A stretch of 64,000 nt of DNA from Limnanthes douglasii subsp. nivea (Eukaryota; Streptophyta; Magnoliopsida; Brassicales; Limnanthaceae). The notes beneath the pieces are model-generated. The model worked only from the letters and a program-made list of their open reading frames with translations. It did no database searches and had not been told where the DNA came from. Of this stretch, positions 13,250 to 25,832 are shown in pieces. The stretch lies in contig JAUPFV010000004.1 of assembly GCA_036936605.1 (NCBI GenBank), forward strand, positions 143,760,973 through 143,824,972, in the 5' to 3' direction. Position numbers and translations under genes: made by a program. Within the stretch, counting starts at the first letter, position 1. Every line of letters starts with the position of its first letter.

Positions 13250-13656
13250 GGTTTGAACATGAATTAGTCATTTGAATATCCATTTTTTTGACAGATAGCT
13301 CATCGATTAAATAAAATCCTGACTTAGTCCTTTGATTATCTATTTTGGTGATATATATAGTTCATCGACTAAAAAAGTTCGGATTTAGTCCATGTACTAT
13401 CCGTTTTGGATAAAGTTAGTCTCCTGTGCATGTTTATTTAAGGGACTAACTTTATCGAAGATAGACTATCAAAAGACTAACTTTGTCGAAAATGAATAGT
13501 AAAAGGACTATCTGTCAGGAAAATCGATAGTCAACATAAGGAGGAGGAATAACTTTATCCAAAATGGATAATTAAAGGACTAATCAGAATTTTTTTCAAT
13601 ATAAAAATTATTTGTTACAAAAATGGATAATCAAAAGACTAATTCCTGTTTAAAAC
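13250..13656. mobile_element. Foldback or MITE-like element with nested inverted repeats
   Basis: The outer ends read GGGTTTGAACATGAATTAGTC on the left and the reverse complement of GACTAATTCCTGTTTAAAACC on the right. Further in, the left phrase TTAGTCCTTTGATTATCTA pairs with the right phrase GGATAATTAAAGGACTAA, and GATAAAGTTAGTC pairs with GACTAACTTTATC near the centre. The whole 0.4-kb segment could fold into one long imperfect hairpin. It encodes nothing. I found no clear target duplication, so the superfamily is open. Confidence 0.6.
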
Positions 13657-15060
13657 CTCATACAATACATCAAATCGTACCAGTTATTTAGTCTGAGATT
13701 TAAAAATACAAAAATATTTAAAACCGTAAAATGCTTTTGTATTATTTTTTTTCTTACATGATTTATTGTTTAAACATGTTTAACGAGATCATTTAAAAAA
13801 TTATAATTATAAAAAAATACAAAAGATATTCACTTCCAATATCTCAAGTAATATTTTTCGATTTTTTATTACCGCACTCAACTGATGTTATTTATATTTT
13901 ATTCTATTCGTTGTTATAAAAACAATTAATTATGGTCTAAGACTAATATAAAATTAAATATAGTTTTATAAAACAAGTAAAATATTTATAACTTTCTCTA
14001 AGTCGTTTTTTCTAATGTTTTTAAAACAAATTTAGTGTTATTATTATTTTTAAAGACATCCATAAAACAAAAAAATTAAAATTAAATATACAAAACAATG
14101 ATAAAATTTCAGAGTTGGATAATAAAACTTCAAAATTCGGGAAAGTTTCAGACCTTGATCGAGACAAAAATGACATTGGTTTGTATTTGGTTGCATCGGT
14201 ATTTATAAGGTCGAAAAGGTGATAATAGTACATAAAAGTTATAAAATCAGTCTTTCAAAAAGCATGTTAAAATGTATAAAAAGAATTTTGTGATACCTGT
14301 ATTTTGTAACAGTTACACTTACATCGAAGGATGGAAGTTCGAAATCACGACTATTGAGAAGGAATGGATAATCAATTTAGTAATGTTATTTTAAAGTCTA
14401 TGCGAGGTTAAATCAACGACAATGAATGGAAATTGGCTTTTAATGTTACGTTCAATTTAATAGATATCCATCATCATACAGTGGTGTTCGCATAGATACA
14501 GTTAGATTTTGTTAAAGCTCTTGCACTAAATATTACAGAATTAATTATTGCTTTTATCAAATTTTAAAACGAACTTCATATTTTGATATCAAACATCTAG
14601 TGTCAAAGTGTTAGCCCTTTTTAGAAGTGGGATATGAGATGATTTGTGGATGGATAATCGTATTATGAGTTTAACCAAGTGTATGCATTAATACATGTTC
14701 AATTGAGTGTAACAATTTTTAGAGTTGAGAAAATATGGATCGCAACGGATTCGAATTCGGATTTCTAACAACATGCGAATTACAAAACATTATCAAAAAA
14801 TATGATGGAGCAGTCAATTATTTAACCTACAATAAGTTATAGTATAACTTATAATCCGACCATCGCAGTGGTGGAGCCGAAGGCTACTACTTGGCAAGAT
14901 AGAAACCGTTAAATTTGCAATGGATGCGAAAAAACATAAAAAAGCAGTTAAGTTTTGATAGTTACTTGGATGATGTGGACGTCAATATTATATATAGGTT
15001 TTATGGGATAAATTTATTGTTTCGGGTTTTGATTTTTATTCGTATCTAACTATTTACCTA
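13657..15060. other. AT-rich stretch without recognisable gene
   Basis: No open frame over 75 codons and no family match. It precedes the LINE endonuclease fragment. Part of it may be the decayed 5' portion of that LINE, but I cannot show this. Confidence 0.4.
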
Positions 15061-16220
15061 ATCTAAGTTCAAAAGGCATAATGATTTTGGATTGTTTTAT
15101 TTATGCCAATTCTGATAGAGAGTTAAGGAAAGTTATGTGCATAATCTTTTACATATGTGGGAATATTGTATTTGTTGGTTGTTTATGGGATACTTCAATA
15201 TTATTTTTAAAGCCAATGAAGAAATCTCGGATTTTGATTACGAAGGTAATTGATTTTGTTGAATTTATAGTTCATGGTGACTTTGTCATTAATGGTTTAA
15301 CTAGCATGCGATTTACATGGTGTAATAACTGTTTAGGGGAGGCTCGAACATATTTCAAATTGGATAGAGTATTGTTAAAATCATAATTGGTGTGTTTATA
15401 TACCTAAAATTTAGGTCTTTCGTCGATCTAAAAACAATATGACCATACTCTTTTATTGGTTCATTGTGCTCCTATTAAGAAAAAATGTTACCAGTTCACC
15501 TTTAAGTCCATGTGGCTTAAGCACAAATAGATTATGTAGACGGTAAGAAAATTGAGATGAGCCTTGTTGCAGTCTCTCATGGTTTGTTTTCATATCAAAC
15601 TCAAAAGTCCCAGCATATGTTTGGAAGATTAAATTTGGAACATGTTTTGGAATATTTTCCAATAATTGAAATATGTTGAATTGAAATTCAAAGCTTTGAA
15701 GGAGCGTGAAGATGTGTTGGATGATGTGGAAGCATGTTTTATTCATTTTCGTTAGAACTTGGTTTCATCAAATATGAATGGATTCATGACTATATTTTCA
15801 TAGCTAATGAATTGAAACATAATATTAATAAGAAGATTAAAGGTGAAAATCTTATTTTGAAAGTGGATGAGGAGAAAACTTATGATAAGATATTTTGAGC
15901 ATTCTTATATACTTATGTTTAAAATTGTGGTTCTTCACAATCATACCATAATGTTGTTTTCAAATTTTGTTGAGAATTGTTGGTATTACTTGGATGCAAC
16001 ATGGCTTCATCAAATCTATGAGGTAGGTGAGACAAGGAGACACAATCTTTTCTTATATTTTTTTGTTAGCTTTAGAGAATTTTTCGAAGAATAAGAAATT
16101 GTTGTTTAAAACTAAAAAGGTTATGCCTTATAATTGCGTCACATTAAAAGTATAGGTTTCTCATATTTGTTATATATATATGATCTTCTCTTATTTTTTG
16201 AATGAAGGCTATTCTAGCGT
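15060..16220 (+). pseudogene. LINE fragment, 5' part (endonuclease and start of RT), split by element A
   Basis: At 15081-15386 an open stretch ends in the hallmark of the plant LINE endonuclease C-terminus: VHGDFVINGLTSMRFTWCNN, then GEARTYFKLDRVLLKS. The downstream text has eroded forms of the linker to RT (LVHCAPIKKK, FTFKSMWLKH). At 15850-15895 LKVDEEKTYDKI matches the RT signature KxDxEKAYDxx. At 16030-16200 come GETRRHNLFLYFFVS (the GDPLSPYLFxL signature) and SHICYIYMIFSYF, which stands where SHLxFADDLLIF is expected, so the active-site FADD is mutated. The fragment stops at 16220, where the LTR of element A begins, and resumes at 27224. Confidence 0.75.
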
Positions 16221-16605
16221 TGGTGATGACAAAATCTGATCGGAAGGTATTTTAAGTAAGTGTTTAGACAAAGTATTTAATTTTAAGTAAAGGGTAAAGA
16301 GATAAATGAGCTTGTCACTAATATCTAAAGAGAGAATTTTCTAATCCTATTAAATGATGTTCTTTGGACTATTTATAGGATAGTTTCTGATCCATGGGCC
16401 AATCAGTTCGTGTCATGTATATGAGTCAAACTCATGAGCCCTCACGTCTAAGAACCATTCATAAAATATAAGGCTGGCACACAGCTTAGTCACTTGGCAC
16501 CCTGCTTACTCAGCATGGTTTTTATTAGGAGGCTAAAATTCTCCTCTAAGATAAATCTGACCCACTTCCATTCTTATCCCCCAATTATTTCTGACCTTAT
16601 CATCT
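16221..16605 (-). repeat. 3' LTR of element A
   Basis: It begins TGGTGATGACAAAATCTGAT and matches 26839-27223 along its length, including shared stretches such as AAGGCTGGCACA and TTAGTCACTTGGCACCCT. On the minus strand a TATA box (TATAAATA, about 16369-16377) lies in the LTR, as expected for the Pol II promoter. The inner end is followed by a pyrimidine-rich stretch (16606-16620), which in the sense direction is purine-rich and could be the plus-strand primer. Confidence 0.85.
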
Positions 16606-16611
16606 AGCCCC

Positions 16612-16644
16612 TTAGCTCTCTCAAAAACATTTTGAGAGAGCTAA
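16612..16644. repeat. Perfect 15-bp hairpin next to the 3' LTR of element A
   Basis: The left arm TTAGCTCTCTCAAAA and its exact reverse complement at 16630-16644 are separated by only 3 bases. It sits at the junction between the 3' LTR and the internal region, beside the polypurine-like tract and upstream of the antisense gene. A role as a transcription stop or RNA structure is possible but unproven. Confidence 0.7.
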
Positions 16645-17063
16645 CAGACATGTATCTGAACAACTTTCGATGGGTTTATTTAAAAACGGTTACTATCCAA
16701 AGGTCACAACTTTAACCCACTAATTTTTTGAGACATGTGTCAACTTTTTATTGGACCCACAAACTCGTTTTACCCTAGGTAAAACCATCCAATTAAAGGA
16801 GACAAATGGTTACACTCCCTAGAGCCCACTACTTACCGTCGTCGATTCAATTTTCCTAGTAAGGCACTCAAACGTTTTTTAGACTTTATATAAGCTTCAT
16901 CATTTTTTACTACCGGTATTTCTAGAGTGAGAAAGAGCTTATACTTTAATTATAGACATAGAAAGTGTTCTTCTTAAACTTTCAGTTTCTTTCCGGTAAA
17001 ATTTTCCTTTTTCCACCACATTAGCCACTGTGAATCACCTTTTCCGACATCTTTTAGGTTTCT

Positions 17064-19863
17064 ATGTTTACAACAAGGAACATTCTAATCAAAAGTGTGT
17101 TGGTTAAATTTATTTGAGTTAGAGGAAGAGAAAAACAAAGCAAGAGCCGTTTCCGGGCTACCTGCCTCTTCGGGTACAGTTATTGTAAGTCAATCTATTG
17201 AGTACGAAGGGGTTTCACCATTAAATAGACACCACATTCCTTCCGAACCTACCTTGACTGCCTAGTCATTCACGTCACCTAGTCGCTCTCCTCAAACAAT
17301 TATATTATCACAATCCCAAGAGGCCACTAGCCGTCCAAACCCGTCCACCTTCAAAATTATGGGATCATACAAAAATGAGAGTACTCAACCTAGAGTTACT
17401 AGGCTCTCAAAAACCAAAAAATAAATCTTCCACACAATATGAACCAAGAAACCAACCAACATTCACTAATACTCATACAACATCAGTTTCAAACATGAGG
17501 GAAAACAATACTGCCATCAAACCCAAATATGGGAGAAAACCCTATCATTCTAGCAGTAGAGTCTTCTCTCATGAGGAAGAAACCCTTGCTAAGCCCACTG
17601 GGCCTTCAGAATCTAGACCATAAGTTATGGTTGAAAATATAGAGGACAGTGATGGAGACTTCCCTCTTGATAAATCTGGTGAAACTGGGGAAAATTCAAG
17701 GCCGTCAGAGAAGAAAAATACGAAGGACCCAAAAGATGGTGATAACCAAAGAAAAGGCAAAGGTAAAGTCCAATAAGTAGAATAAAACCTCTTCCTTCCT
17801 CTTTGGTTGGGCACGCCAGTCCTAATTTTGCAAGGTTAGCGTTAAATACCTCATATCCTTGCATTAACTTTCTTACGTTTACTTCTACTAGTCTGAGATT
17901 GAGGGAATTTGAGCTAAGTTGGGATTCCCTGATTCAGTTAAAGCGAGGCTGCCCCAACCCTTAGAGACGCTGATAGACTGTGGGGCTAGAGAGTTGGTGG
18001 TCTACGTCGACGTGCTTAATTGGAGCCTTCGGTTTCCTTTGGACCCTGAGAGAGTGAGCAGCCCGGTCAGGTTGTGTTTGAGCCAAGCTAGCCCGAATGC
18101 TTGGTTTTCCCTGATGATGTGCATCATAGCCTTGAGGATTTCTAAAATTCTGATTCCCATGAAACAATTGGCTACTATAGCAAGTTTATCTTACAATGCT
18201 TACATTTTTTTATCATTATTTTAATATGAGGATTAATTACAAAATAATTGATGACCTCTTGGAAGTAGAAAAGATCTGGAAAACCCAATTTTTGTCCATC
18301 TCTGGTCACTGGGAAAATGGGAGGAAGATCTCCAGTAAAGGTAATATGAGCCAACTTACAAGGAATTGGAAGAACACATGTAAGTCTCTTTGTTCTTATA
18401 TTATATTCCTATTATTTTCGGTGCCATCTTTTATTTCTAATTAAGATTTTTTTTATATATCATCCATTCGAATCCCTTTCTACAGTATTTGGACGATGCT
18501 AAAGTTACTTTTGGGAAGCTGAACCAATATTACCATAAAAAGTGGTCTAATAAATTCCATAACTGCTTTATCCATGGAAACTTTGTCAGATCTCGCCTTT
18601 GGAAGACCAACTCTGTTCGGGAGTTATTGTAGGAGAAATTCACCAGTCACCCTAGACCTACTAAAATATTCAAAATGATTGACGCAGCTTATGGGAAGTT
18701 ATTCCTACCGACCAAGAATAGAGCTCCCAGCCATAGGAACAAGAATCAAAAGAGCAAATAGGGATCGTCACAGTTTGCTGCTAATATTGGAAGTGAGGGG
18801 AAGCCAAATGAGATTGATGCAGTCTTGTTGGAGGTTATTCCTGCTACTTTTGAAGAAATTATGATGCCATAAGAATCCCCTGTTTTTAAAAGAATAAAAA
18901 ATACAAAATGGGTAAAAAAGATAGTGATAAGAGAGAGACGAAGAAGAATAAAAGGAATTTGATTGGTTCAGAGATTATACTTCGTCTAGAAGTACCCCCC
19001 CCCCCTCTAACCATCTCAGTTGTTGTTCCTACTTCTACAACTATAGAATCTGATAGTCCTTGTCCATTACTTCCTTCATCTGATACGCCAGTTTTTAGAG
19101 TTGGCGATCGAATTGAAGATATAGGTAACTTCGATTTTGATGCTTTTGACCATATCTTTCCTGAGTCTACCACTGCTGCAACTGTCGTGGTATACGATGT
19201 GGTACCCTTCAAAATATCAAAGGAGAAGGATGAGCAGAAGTATGTAGCTTTGGGCTATGTGAGGTCAATTATTGAATTAGAGAGACAAGTGGGGTCTCAA
19301 GTTGAAGAAATCACTTCTATTCGGAATGATAACTAGAGTCTGAAGAATTCAGTTGAGGAATAAAAAGGAAATGTTAAAATTCTAAACGAAGAAGTGAAGT
19401 CCGTTAAATATGAGCTAGTCTAAGAAAAATCCGATAGTGATAAATTGTAATCTGGCTATAAATCCATCATTGAGCGCTTGTCGGACGAAAAGAAAAACCT
19501 TGAAGATCTTATCAAGAATAAAGAGGTTGATATTACTTTTCTAAATGTAATGTCCACTCAAAATATAGTCGATGTTGCGGATGTGTATGCTAAAAAAGTG
19601 ATAGATTCTTTACAAAAGAGGGATGACTCGCTCAAATCTGATATGGTATTATTCTTTCATAAGATATTTCCTAAGCTAGCCCTTGGGAATTATGGGGACA
19701 TGTTCCAATTAATCTGATTCCTCATGATAACATGCCTTTAGCTGACCAACTTAGCATTTCTGATTATTCATACGAAGACGGTTCCGATAAAGAGGACTGG
19801 GACAAAGAGAGACCAGAAGAAAAAGAAGAAGGAAAGGCTGATGGGAACGAGCCTTTTGGCTAG
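17064..19863 (+). pseudogene. Antisense extra gene of element A (Transposase_28-like plus coiled coil), decayed
   Basis: This is a separate gene on the strand opposite to gag-pol. The start MFTTRNILIK at 17064 matches MFMARNALIK in element B, which supports this ATG. A Ser/Pro-rich variable region follows, with LNLFELEEEKNKA near its start. At 17915-18180 comes a block like the putative gypsy-type transposon domain (Pfam PF04195): LNWSLRFPLDPE, then SPNAWFSLMMCIIA. Next is DDLLEVEKIWKTQFL with HWENGRK at 18240-18330. A likely intron lies at 18380-18485 (donor GTAAGT, acceptor CTACAG), at the same point as in element B. A basic stretch and a Pro-rich stretch follow (18908-19030), then a Lys/Glu-rich coiled coil (19220-19690) and the acidic end DYSYEDGSDKEDWDKE. 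Several stops and frameshifts break it. The function of the family is unknown. Confidence 0.75.
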
Positions 19864-20119
19864 TATGTTTTGATATTTTTGTTTATAAGTAAGTCATTGA
19901 TGTATACAAAGAATTTTTTTGTTTTAATTTTAAATTAGATATTTTTGTGCAAGTCCTTGGCATGGCCAAAGCATTTTGTAATCTTCCCATCGAATTTTGC
20001 TAATTCCTTGGATCATTCAATGCATTTTATATTAGTTATCATTTTATCACCTTGTTTAATTTCTTCATATATTCTTATTTATTCGAGTACTAATAAAGTT
20101 CAGACATGATTCAGTCAAT

Positions 20120-20336
20120 GGCAATAAAATCTTGCACTTAGGCCATTCGAAGGAAATAAAAACTTATACTTGAGCCATTCAAAGGTAATCCATTCGAATA
20201 CAATAAAAAATTCTACTTGTGTGATTCGAAGGTAATCCATTCAAGGGAAATAAAAACTTCTACTTGAGCCATTCGAAGGTAATCCATTCGAAGGCAGAAA
20301 AAACTTGTACTTGAGCCCTTCGAAGGTAATAAGAAC
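20120..20336. repeat. Minisatellite in element A, period 47 bp, four to five copies
   Basis: The phrase TACTTGAGCCATTCGAAGG followed by TAATCCATTCGAAGGCAATA recurs with TACTTG starting at 20167, 20214, 20261 and 20308, a constant 47-bp step. A shorter copy at about 20134 lacks about 14 bp. It lies between the integrase end of pol and the antisense gene. Tandem repeats in this region are a known feature of Tat-lineage elements and can seed satellite DNA. Confidence 0.9.
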
Positions 20337-20493
20337 TTTATGCAATCACAAACACATCTTTAAAGAAAAAAATAATATATTAATAATGATTCGGACACCT
20401 CATTAAAACCTCTCCGTGCCACCAGGGTAGGAAAAAATATGCCCCATAATATTTACATTGGATGAAAACAAAGTAAATTTTAACAATATGAGT

Positions 20494-23400
20494 TTACTCC
20501 AGATATAACCTTAGGTGTTCGATACATATGTGCCTCAAAGCATTTCTTTCATGATCAACCAACCGATATGTTCCTTGTTTAATCTTCTCACTCATAATGC
20601 ATGGCCCTTCCGAGTTTGGAGCCAACTTCCCGAACTTCCTATCTTTAGTGTGGAGAAATAATTTTCTTGGGACTTTGTCTCCCACTTGGAAATATTTTCT
20701 TCGCATTCTAGACGCTAATCTACTCCTCACAAGCCTTGGTAATGTACGGTTCTTAAATGATATTTTGTTCTCTTTTCTTCAATCAAGTCTAGCTGAGCTT
20801 TTATCGCATCTTTATTTTCATATTGGAGAGATTACATCCATTCCATAAACCAAGACAAAAGAATATTTGTGTGTGGCAGTATGTGGAGTAGTTCGGTAGG
20901 CCCATAGTACTTCTTGCAGATAATTAGGCCATTTACCAACTGCTCTTTCTAATTTATTTTTAAGACCCGTCAAAATAGTCTTGTTTGCCACCTCTCTTTG
21001 TCCATTGGCTTGGGGATGAATAGGCTAGGAGAAACAATGATGAATTCCCATTAATACACAAAACACCTCCATATCTTTATTGTCGAATTGGGGACCATTG
21101 TTTGTGGTAATACGTCTAGGAATTCCACACCTACAAAAAATATTGGAAAACATAAATCTAATTACCGCTTTGGAAGTAGTTCTAGAGAGGGGTGCAGTTT
21201 CTACCCAGTTGTAAAAGTAATCAATTGCCAAGATGATAGTTTGACATCCTCTAGAAGCCATCACAAGGGGTCCAACCAAATCAAGTCCTCATCTATCAAA
21301 TGGTACTGCTTCGGATACTGACTCCATAGGAACTACTGGTACGTTTATTGTATTTATATACCTTTGACAAAGATCACATCTTCTAACTAAATATTTATAA
21401 TCCTCCATAATGGATGACTAATAATACCATGCCAATAAGACCCGTCTAGTTAAAGTCTTGTAACAACAATGAGCTGACCCTTCCCCATCATTTAACTAAG
21501 ACAAAAATTCCTGGGATTCGTTGGATTCGAGGCAACACAGTAACGGCTTATTGAAAGATCTTTTATAGAGGACCCCTCTCAAAAGCAAGAAACCATGCGC
21601 TTTGATTTTCAACTTCTATGCTAAACGTTTGTCTTTAGGTAGGATCCCTTTGGTACGATATTCTTGGATATCATACCTTCAATCCTGGCTAACTGTGGTT
21701 GATATTTGAAAACTCTCTTCATTATCAACTTTCACTTCATAAGGTGTTGTTATAGAAGGACATTGTTGCACTATAATCCAAGGTAAGCTTCTGAATATGC
21801 AATAAGGGCTAGGGAATCAGCCATCAAATTTTCTGATCTTGGCACATGTTCGTATTTTATATACTTAAAACAAGCATAAATTTATTTTAGCACTTGTAAA
21901 TACTTTACCAGCTACTCTTTATTGGTTTCACATTACCCTAGTACTTAATGTATGACTAGCTGCGAATCATTCAACAATGGGATTTTTTTGGCACCATGTA
22001 ACTGAGCCAGCCTTAAACCTGTTATAGATGCTTCGTATTTTGATTCATTGTTCGATTCCTTAAATCCAAAACATATAGCTTGGTAAATTAAATCCTCGAA
22101 GGGTAAAGGTAAGAAAATTTCATCCCCACACCCCATCATACTGGATCCACCATCCATTCAAGTTATTCATTCTTTCTTAAGCTTTTGAATTGAAGATTCT
22201 TTATAAGGCCTCTCTGAATGAAACTCAACCAAGAAGTTATCTACAACTTGAGTTTTGCTTGGTGTTTGAGGAGAAAAGTCGATATCATAATCCCTTAACT
22301 CTACAGACCACTTAGTTATTCAACCTGATATATTTGTTTTTTGTAATAAATTTGTAAGAGGAAAAGAAGTTCAAACTATGATGGAATGTGCATGGGAATT
22401 AGGCCTCATCTTTATGGTTATTATTACCAAATCTAAAGTTAACCTTTTCAACTTAAGGTATATTTTCTCAGTATCCAATAAACTCTTACTAAATCTATAA
22501 ACAGGGCGCGTATACTTGTCAGCTTCTCGAACTAATACAATACTTATAGTATAATCCGACGCTCCTAGGGCGCGTATACTTGTCAACTTCTCGAACTAAT
22601 ACAATACTTATAGTATAATCCAACGCTCCTAGATACATGTAGAGTCATGATGGGTTTGAATAGATTTTTAGGTGAAGATAAATGTCGCTTGATTTCAAAG
22701 AAATCCTTATCTCAATTCGGGGATCCATTGAAGTCTTTTGCATTTCTCAGTACTTGGAAAAACTGTGCACACTTATCTGACGACCTTGAAATAAACCTAT
22801 TCAAAGCTGTTAATTTTCCAAACAATATGCGAAGCTCTTTAGTGCTCTGAGGTGGATCCATAGTTAACAAAGAATTCAAATGGTCTGGGTCAGCTTGGAT
22901 CCTTTTCTCACTGATGATGTAGACCAGAAATTTACCGGATCGGATCCAGGATTCAGTTTCATGTTAATGGCTTCCAAGTTAGAAACAATTTTTTGGAGGT
23001 CAAATATTTTATCATCCTCTCTTAAGTTTTTTACTATCATGTTATCAATATAAACTTCAACATTTCTTCCAATCTGACTGAAAAATGCTTTATTGATCAA
23101 TCATTGGTAAGTGGACCCAATATTATTTAGCCTAAAAGGCATTACCTTGTAACAATGAAGTCCCCTATCGGTGATGAATATAGTTTGGTAAGGATCGTTC
23201 AGATCTATCTATATTTGATTGTACCCAGCAAAATCATCCATAAAGGATAAAAATTTATTTCCCAAAATAGAATCCATCAACCGATCTACACGAGGAACAT
23301 GAAAGGGATCCTTAGGACATGCTATGTTGAGATATGTGAAAATCAATGCACATTCGCTATTTTCCATTGTTCTTTTTAATAAGCACTAGATTTGCAGTCC

Positions 23401-24520
23401 AAAGTGGATACTAGGATTCTTGAATATGCCCCACCTTAGTTAATCTGTCTATTTTTTGAACTATAGCTTCAGATTATTCTTTAGAAAAAGACCTCATTAT
23501 CTGGACTACTAGGCCTGCGTTGGATCATACAGATAGTTTGTGGCAAATGTACTTGCTGGTACACCAATTACATCTTCATTGCACAAAGAAAACACATGTA
23601 AGTATTTAGATAAAAAATATAATAATTTTTATTTCAACTCTGGTTGCAATTGCTCCAATTCTAACAATATTCCGTTCTGTAAAACTGTGTATTTCAACAT
23701 CTTCTACTAGGATAACAACACTAGGAGTCTCTCTTGGATCATCTATTTTGTTCGGATCTAAAGAAAACTCAAGTAACTACTATTCTTTTTTAGCTACCAC
23801 GGTTCCCAAAGATTTTAGAGCAAGTGCGATGACATAACATTCCCTAACCACTTTTTAGGTGCTCTGAACGACTCCCACTTGACTTCCAACTGCATACTTT
23901 AGACACTGGTAAACCATTGATGCCACCGCATGTATTCTTGACAACCAAGATCTACGAAAAATTTAATTGTAGGGTCGGTCAATCCACTACCACAAACAAA
24001 AACCTTACCATTTTCTTAAATGATTCTTTTCCTAACGATGTTTCACCTTTAAATTCTCCAATGACATCACCAGAGTTACCCGTAAACCCAACTATAGTCT
24101 GGTTTGACCGTTGAATAACAGATTGGTTCTTCACTGTTAGTAAGTTGACAAAAATAAGACATTATCCGAGTTGCCAGTGTCAATCAAAATTCTTCAGATT
24201 TAAGTTCTCTTAATAGATACCCCTATTACCACAACATCCTCATGTGGGCATGTGATGCCTCTTAAGCCGTCTTCGTTAAACAATATAGAAGGAGCTGAAT
24301 TTTGATAAAGGTGTGTAGACATTTTTCCTTATAATTGTGTGGTTAAGCTAACGACATGTCTTTTCATGAAGCAACTTGAAGGTGTTATCATTGTATCTCC
24401 CTCAAATATAGTTAACGATTTGAAGAAACGACATAGTTTGGAGACACTTCTAGTATTTTCTGTTACAATATTAATTCGAATCTGCTCTGAATCATGATCC
24501 AATTATTTTGAATCCACATC
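20494..24520 (-). pseudogene. Ty3/gypsy pol of element A (protease, RT, RNase H, integrase), decayed
   Basis: Reading right to left: the aspartic protease region around 24265-24145 retains LIDTGNSDNVLF, so the DTG site is present. The RT region (about 23440-22880) has FMDDFAGYNQI and YIDNMIVKN, where the YxDD active site has become YIDN. RNase H phrases (READKYTRPVYRFSKSLLD) lie at 22586-22371. The second RNase H-like domain with DGGSSMMGCG and NESKYEASITGLRLA lies at 22157-21945. The integrase core (MVGPLVMASRG, AIDYFYNWVE) at 21279-21025 has TTNNGPQF where TTDNGPQF is expected, so a catalytic Asp is lost. The integrase C-terminal part (QVGDKVPRKLF) is at 20730-20494. Frameshifts and stops occur throughout. 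The dual RNase H is diagnostic of the Tat lineage. Confidence 0.85.
22504..22631. repeat. 64-bp tandem duplication inside the RNase H part of element A pol
   Basis: Two nearly identical 64-bp units begin GGGCGCGTATACTTGTCA at 22504 and 22568. They differ at about two positions (both G-to-A type). Because 64 is not a multiple of three, the duplication also shifts the reading frame. The copies are far more alike than the LTRs, so the event is recent relative to the insertion. Confidence 0.9.
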
Positions 24521-24650
24521 AAATTGCTCAATAATTACCATTATACTCTCTTGTTTGGAAGCTTCAGTATTTTGTCTTCCGGTGTTGGGTGTGCACTTGG
24601 CGCCCCACTAGCACTAGGTTGTGGCATGTTGTTTACTTGTCTACTACACC

Positions 24651-24878
24651 CTTGTGACCTAACAAATGTAGTCATTTTCCCATTCTCAATCAATGTTTGT
24701 GACTGTGGCTTGTGACTGAGTACTTGGTTGTGGGATGGAGGTTGTTGGGGAAGGCCTATACTTCCTTGTGACCTAACAAATGTAGTCAGTTTCCCATTCT
24801 CAATCAATGCTTGTGACTGTGGCTTGTAACTGAGTACTTGATTGTAAGATAGACATTGATGGGGACAGGCCTATACTC
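24651..24878. repeat. 114-bp tandem duplication in the gag-protease linker of element A
   Basis: Units start CTTGTGACCTAACAAATG at 24651 and 24765. The period of 114 bp equals 38 codons, so the duplication keeps the gag-pol frame. In the minus-strand reading it duplicates a segment containing LIENGKMTTFVRSQG. The copies differ by scattered substitutions. Confidence 0.85.
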
Positions 24879-25832
24879 ATGAGGTTGCCTCAATCTCTCG
24901 GTTTCTTCCACTCTGATTTGTTTTTCGGCCTGATTTAGCAATCGACCCTAAGTCATTGCTTTGTTTTGAGTCACTAAGTTGGAAAATTCACCAGCTAATA
25001 AGACTTTTCACAATGAAGTTATAGCCACTTGTTCAAAACAATATTCCAACCTATTTATAGTGTCTACAAAACGGGTGATATAATCCTTTATTGACTGATT
25101 TGGGTATTGTCCCTAATAGATTATTGTATCACCATTTCCATTGAGTTTTTTATTCCTTACAAACTGCCTTCAGAATGACATTTAAAATATGTCAAAATTC
25201 TTGATTAATCCTTGTGGAAATATGTTATAACACTTCAAAGCACTACCCTTGAATGTTTGGGAGAAAACCCTACACAATGGCTTGTCATCATCATTAAAAC
25301 TCATCATGAAAATTTTAAATTTCTCAAGATGATTATTAGGATCCTGGCTCCCATCATATTTTTCCATCTCTGAACTATCAAATCGTCTGGGAAATTTTCT
25401 GGAGAGAATCTTGTAAGACAATGGAAACTGTCTCCAATTGTACCATTGGCTAAACATATGATCTTCATTAGGAGTGGCAAACATATTAGGTTCAGACTGC
25501 AAAACAAATTGATCACTAAATAAATTATCTATACTGTGGTCTGATGACCATTTCATTTTCCCTAGATAGTCTTTCTTTTTTCTTTGCTCTTCTGGTCCTT
25601 TTTCTTGTTTGAAGAGTCCTGATTACTTAACCTTTAGTGTTTTTTAAAAACTTTTTAGCCAACTTTTCTTTCTTATTTTTACGACCATGATCATTAATTG
25701 AAGACAAAGAAGAAATATCCAATTCTGCTTCTGTTGTTGAGCCCCCAACAGAACCTGATGTGCTTCAATATTATTTAGTCTGATGTTTCCTTTTTTACCC
25801 TTTGTTGGATTTAAAGGTCTAGTTATTTGAAT

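Noticed and set aside
20120..20336. Possible CRISPR array (regular 47-bp period)
   Set aside because: The whole 47-bp unit repeats with no unique spacers, and the context is a plant retrotransposon. It is a minisatellite.
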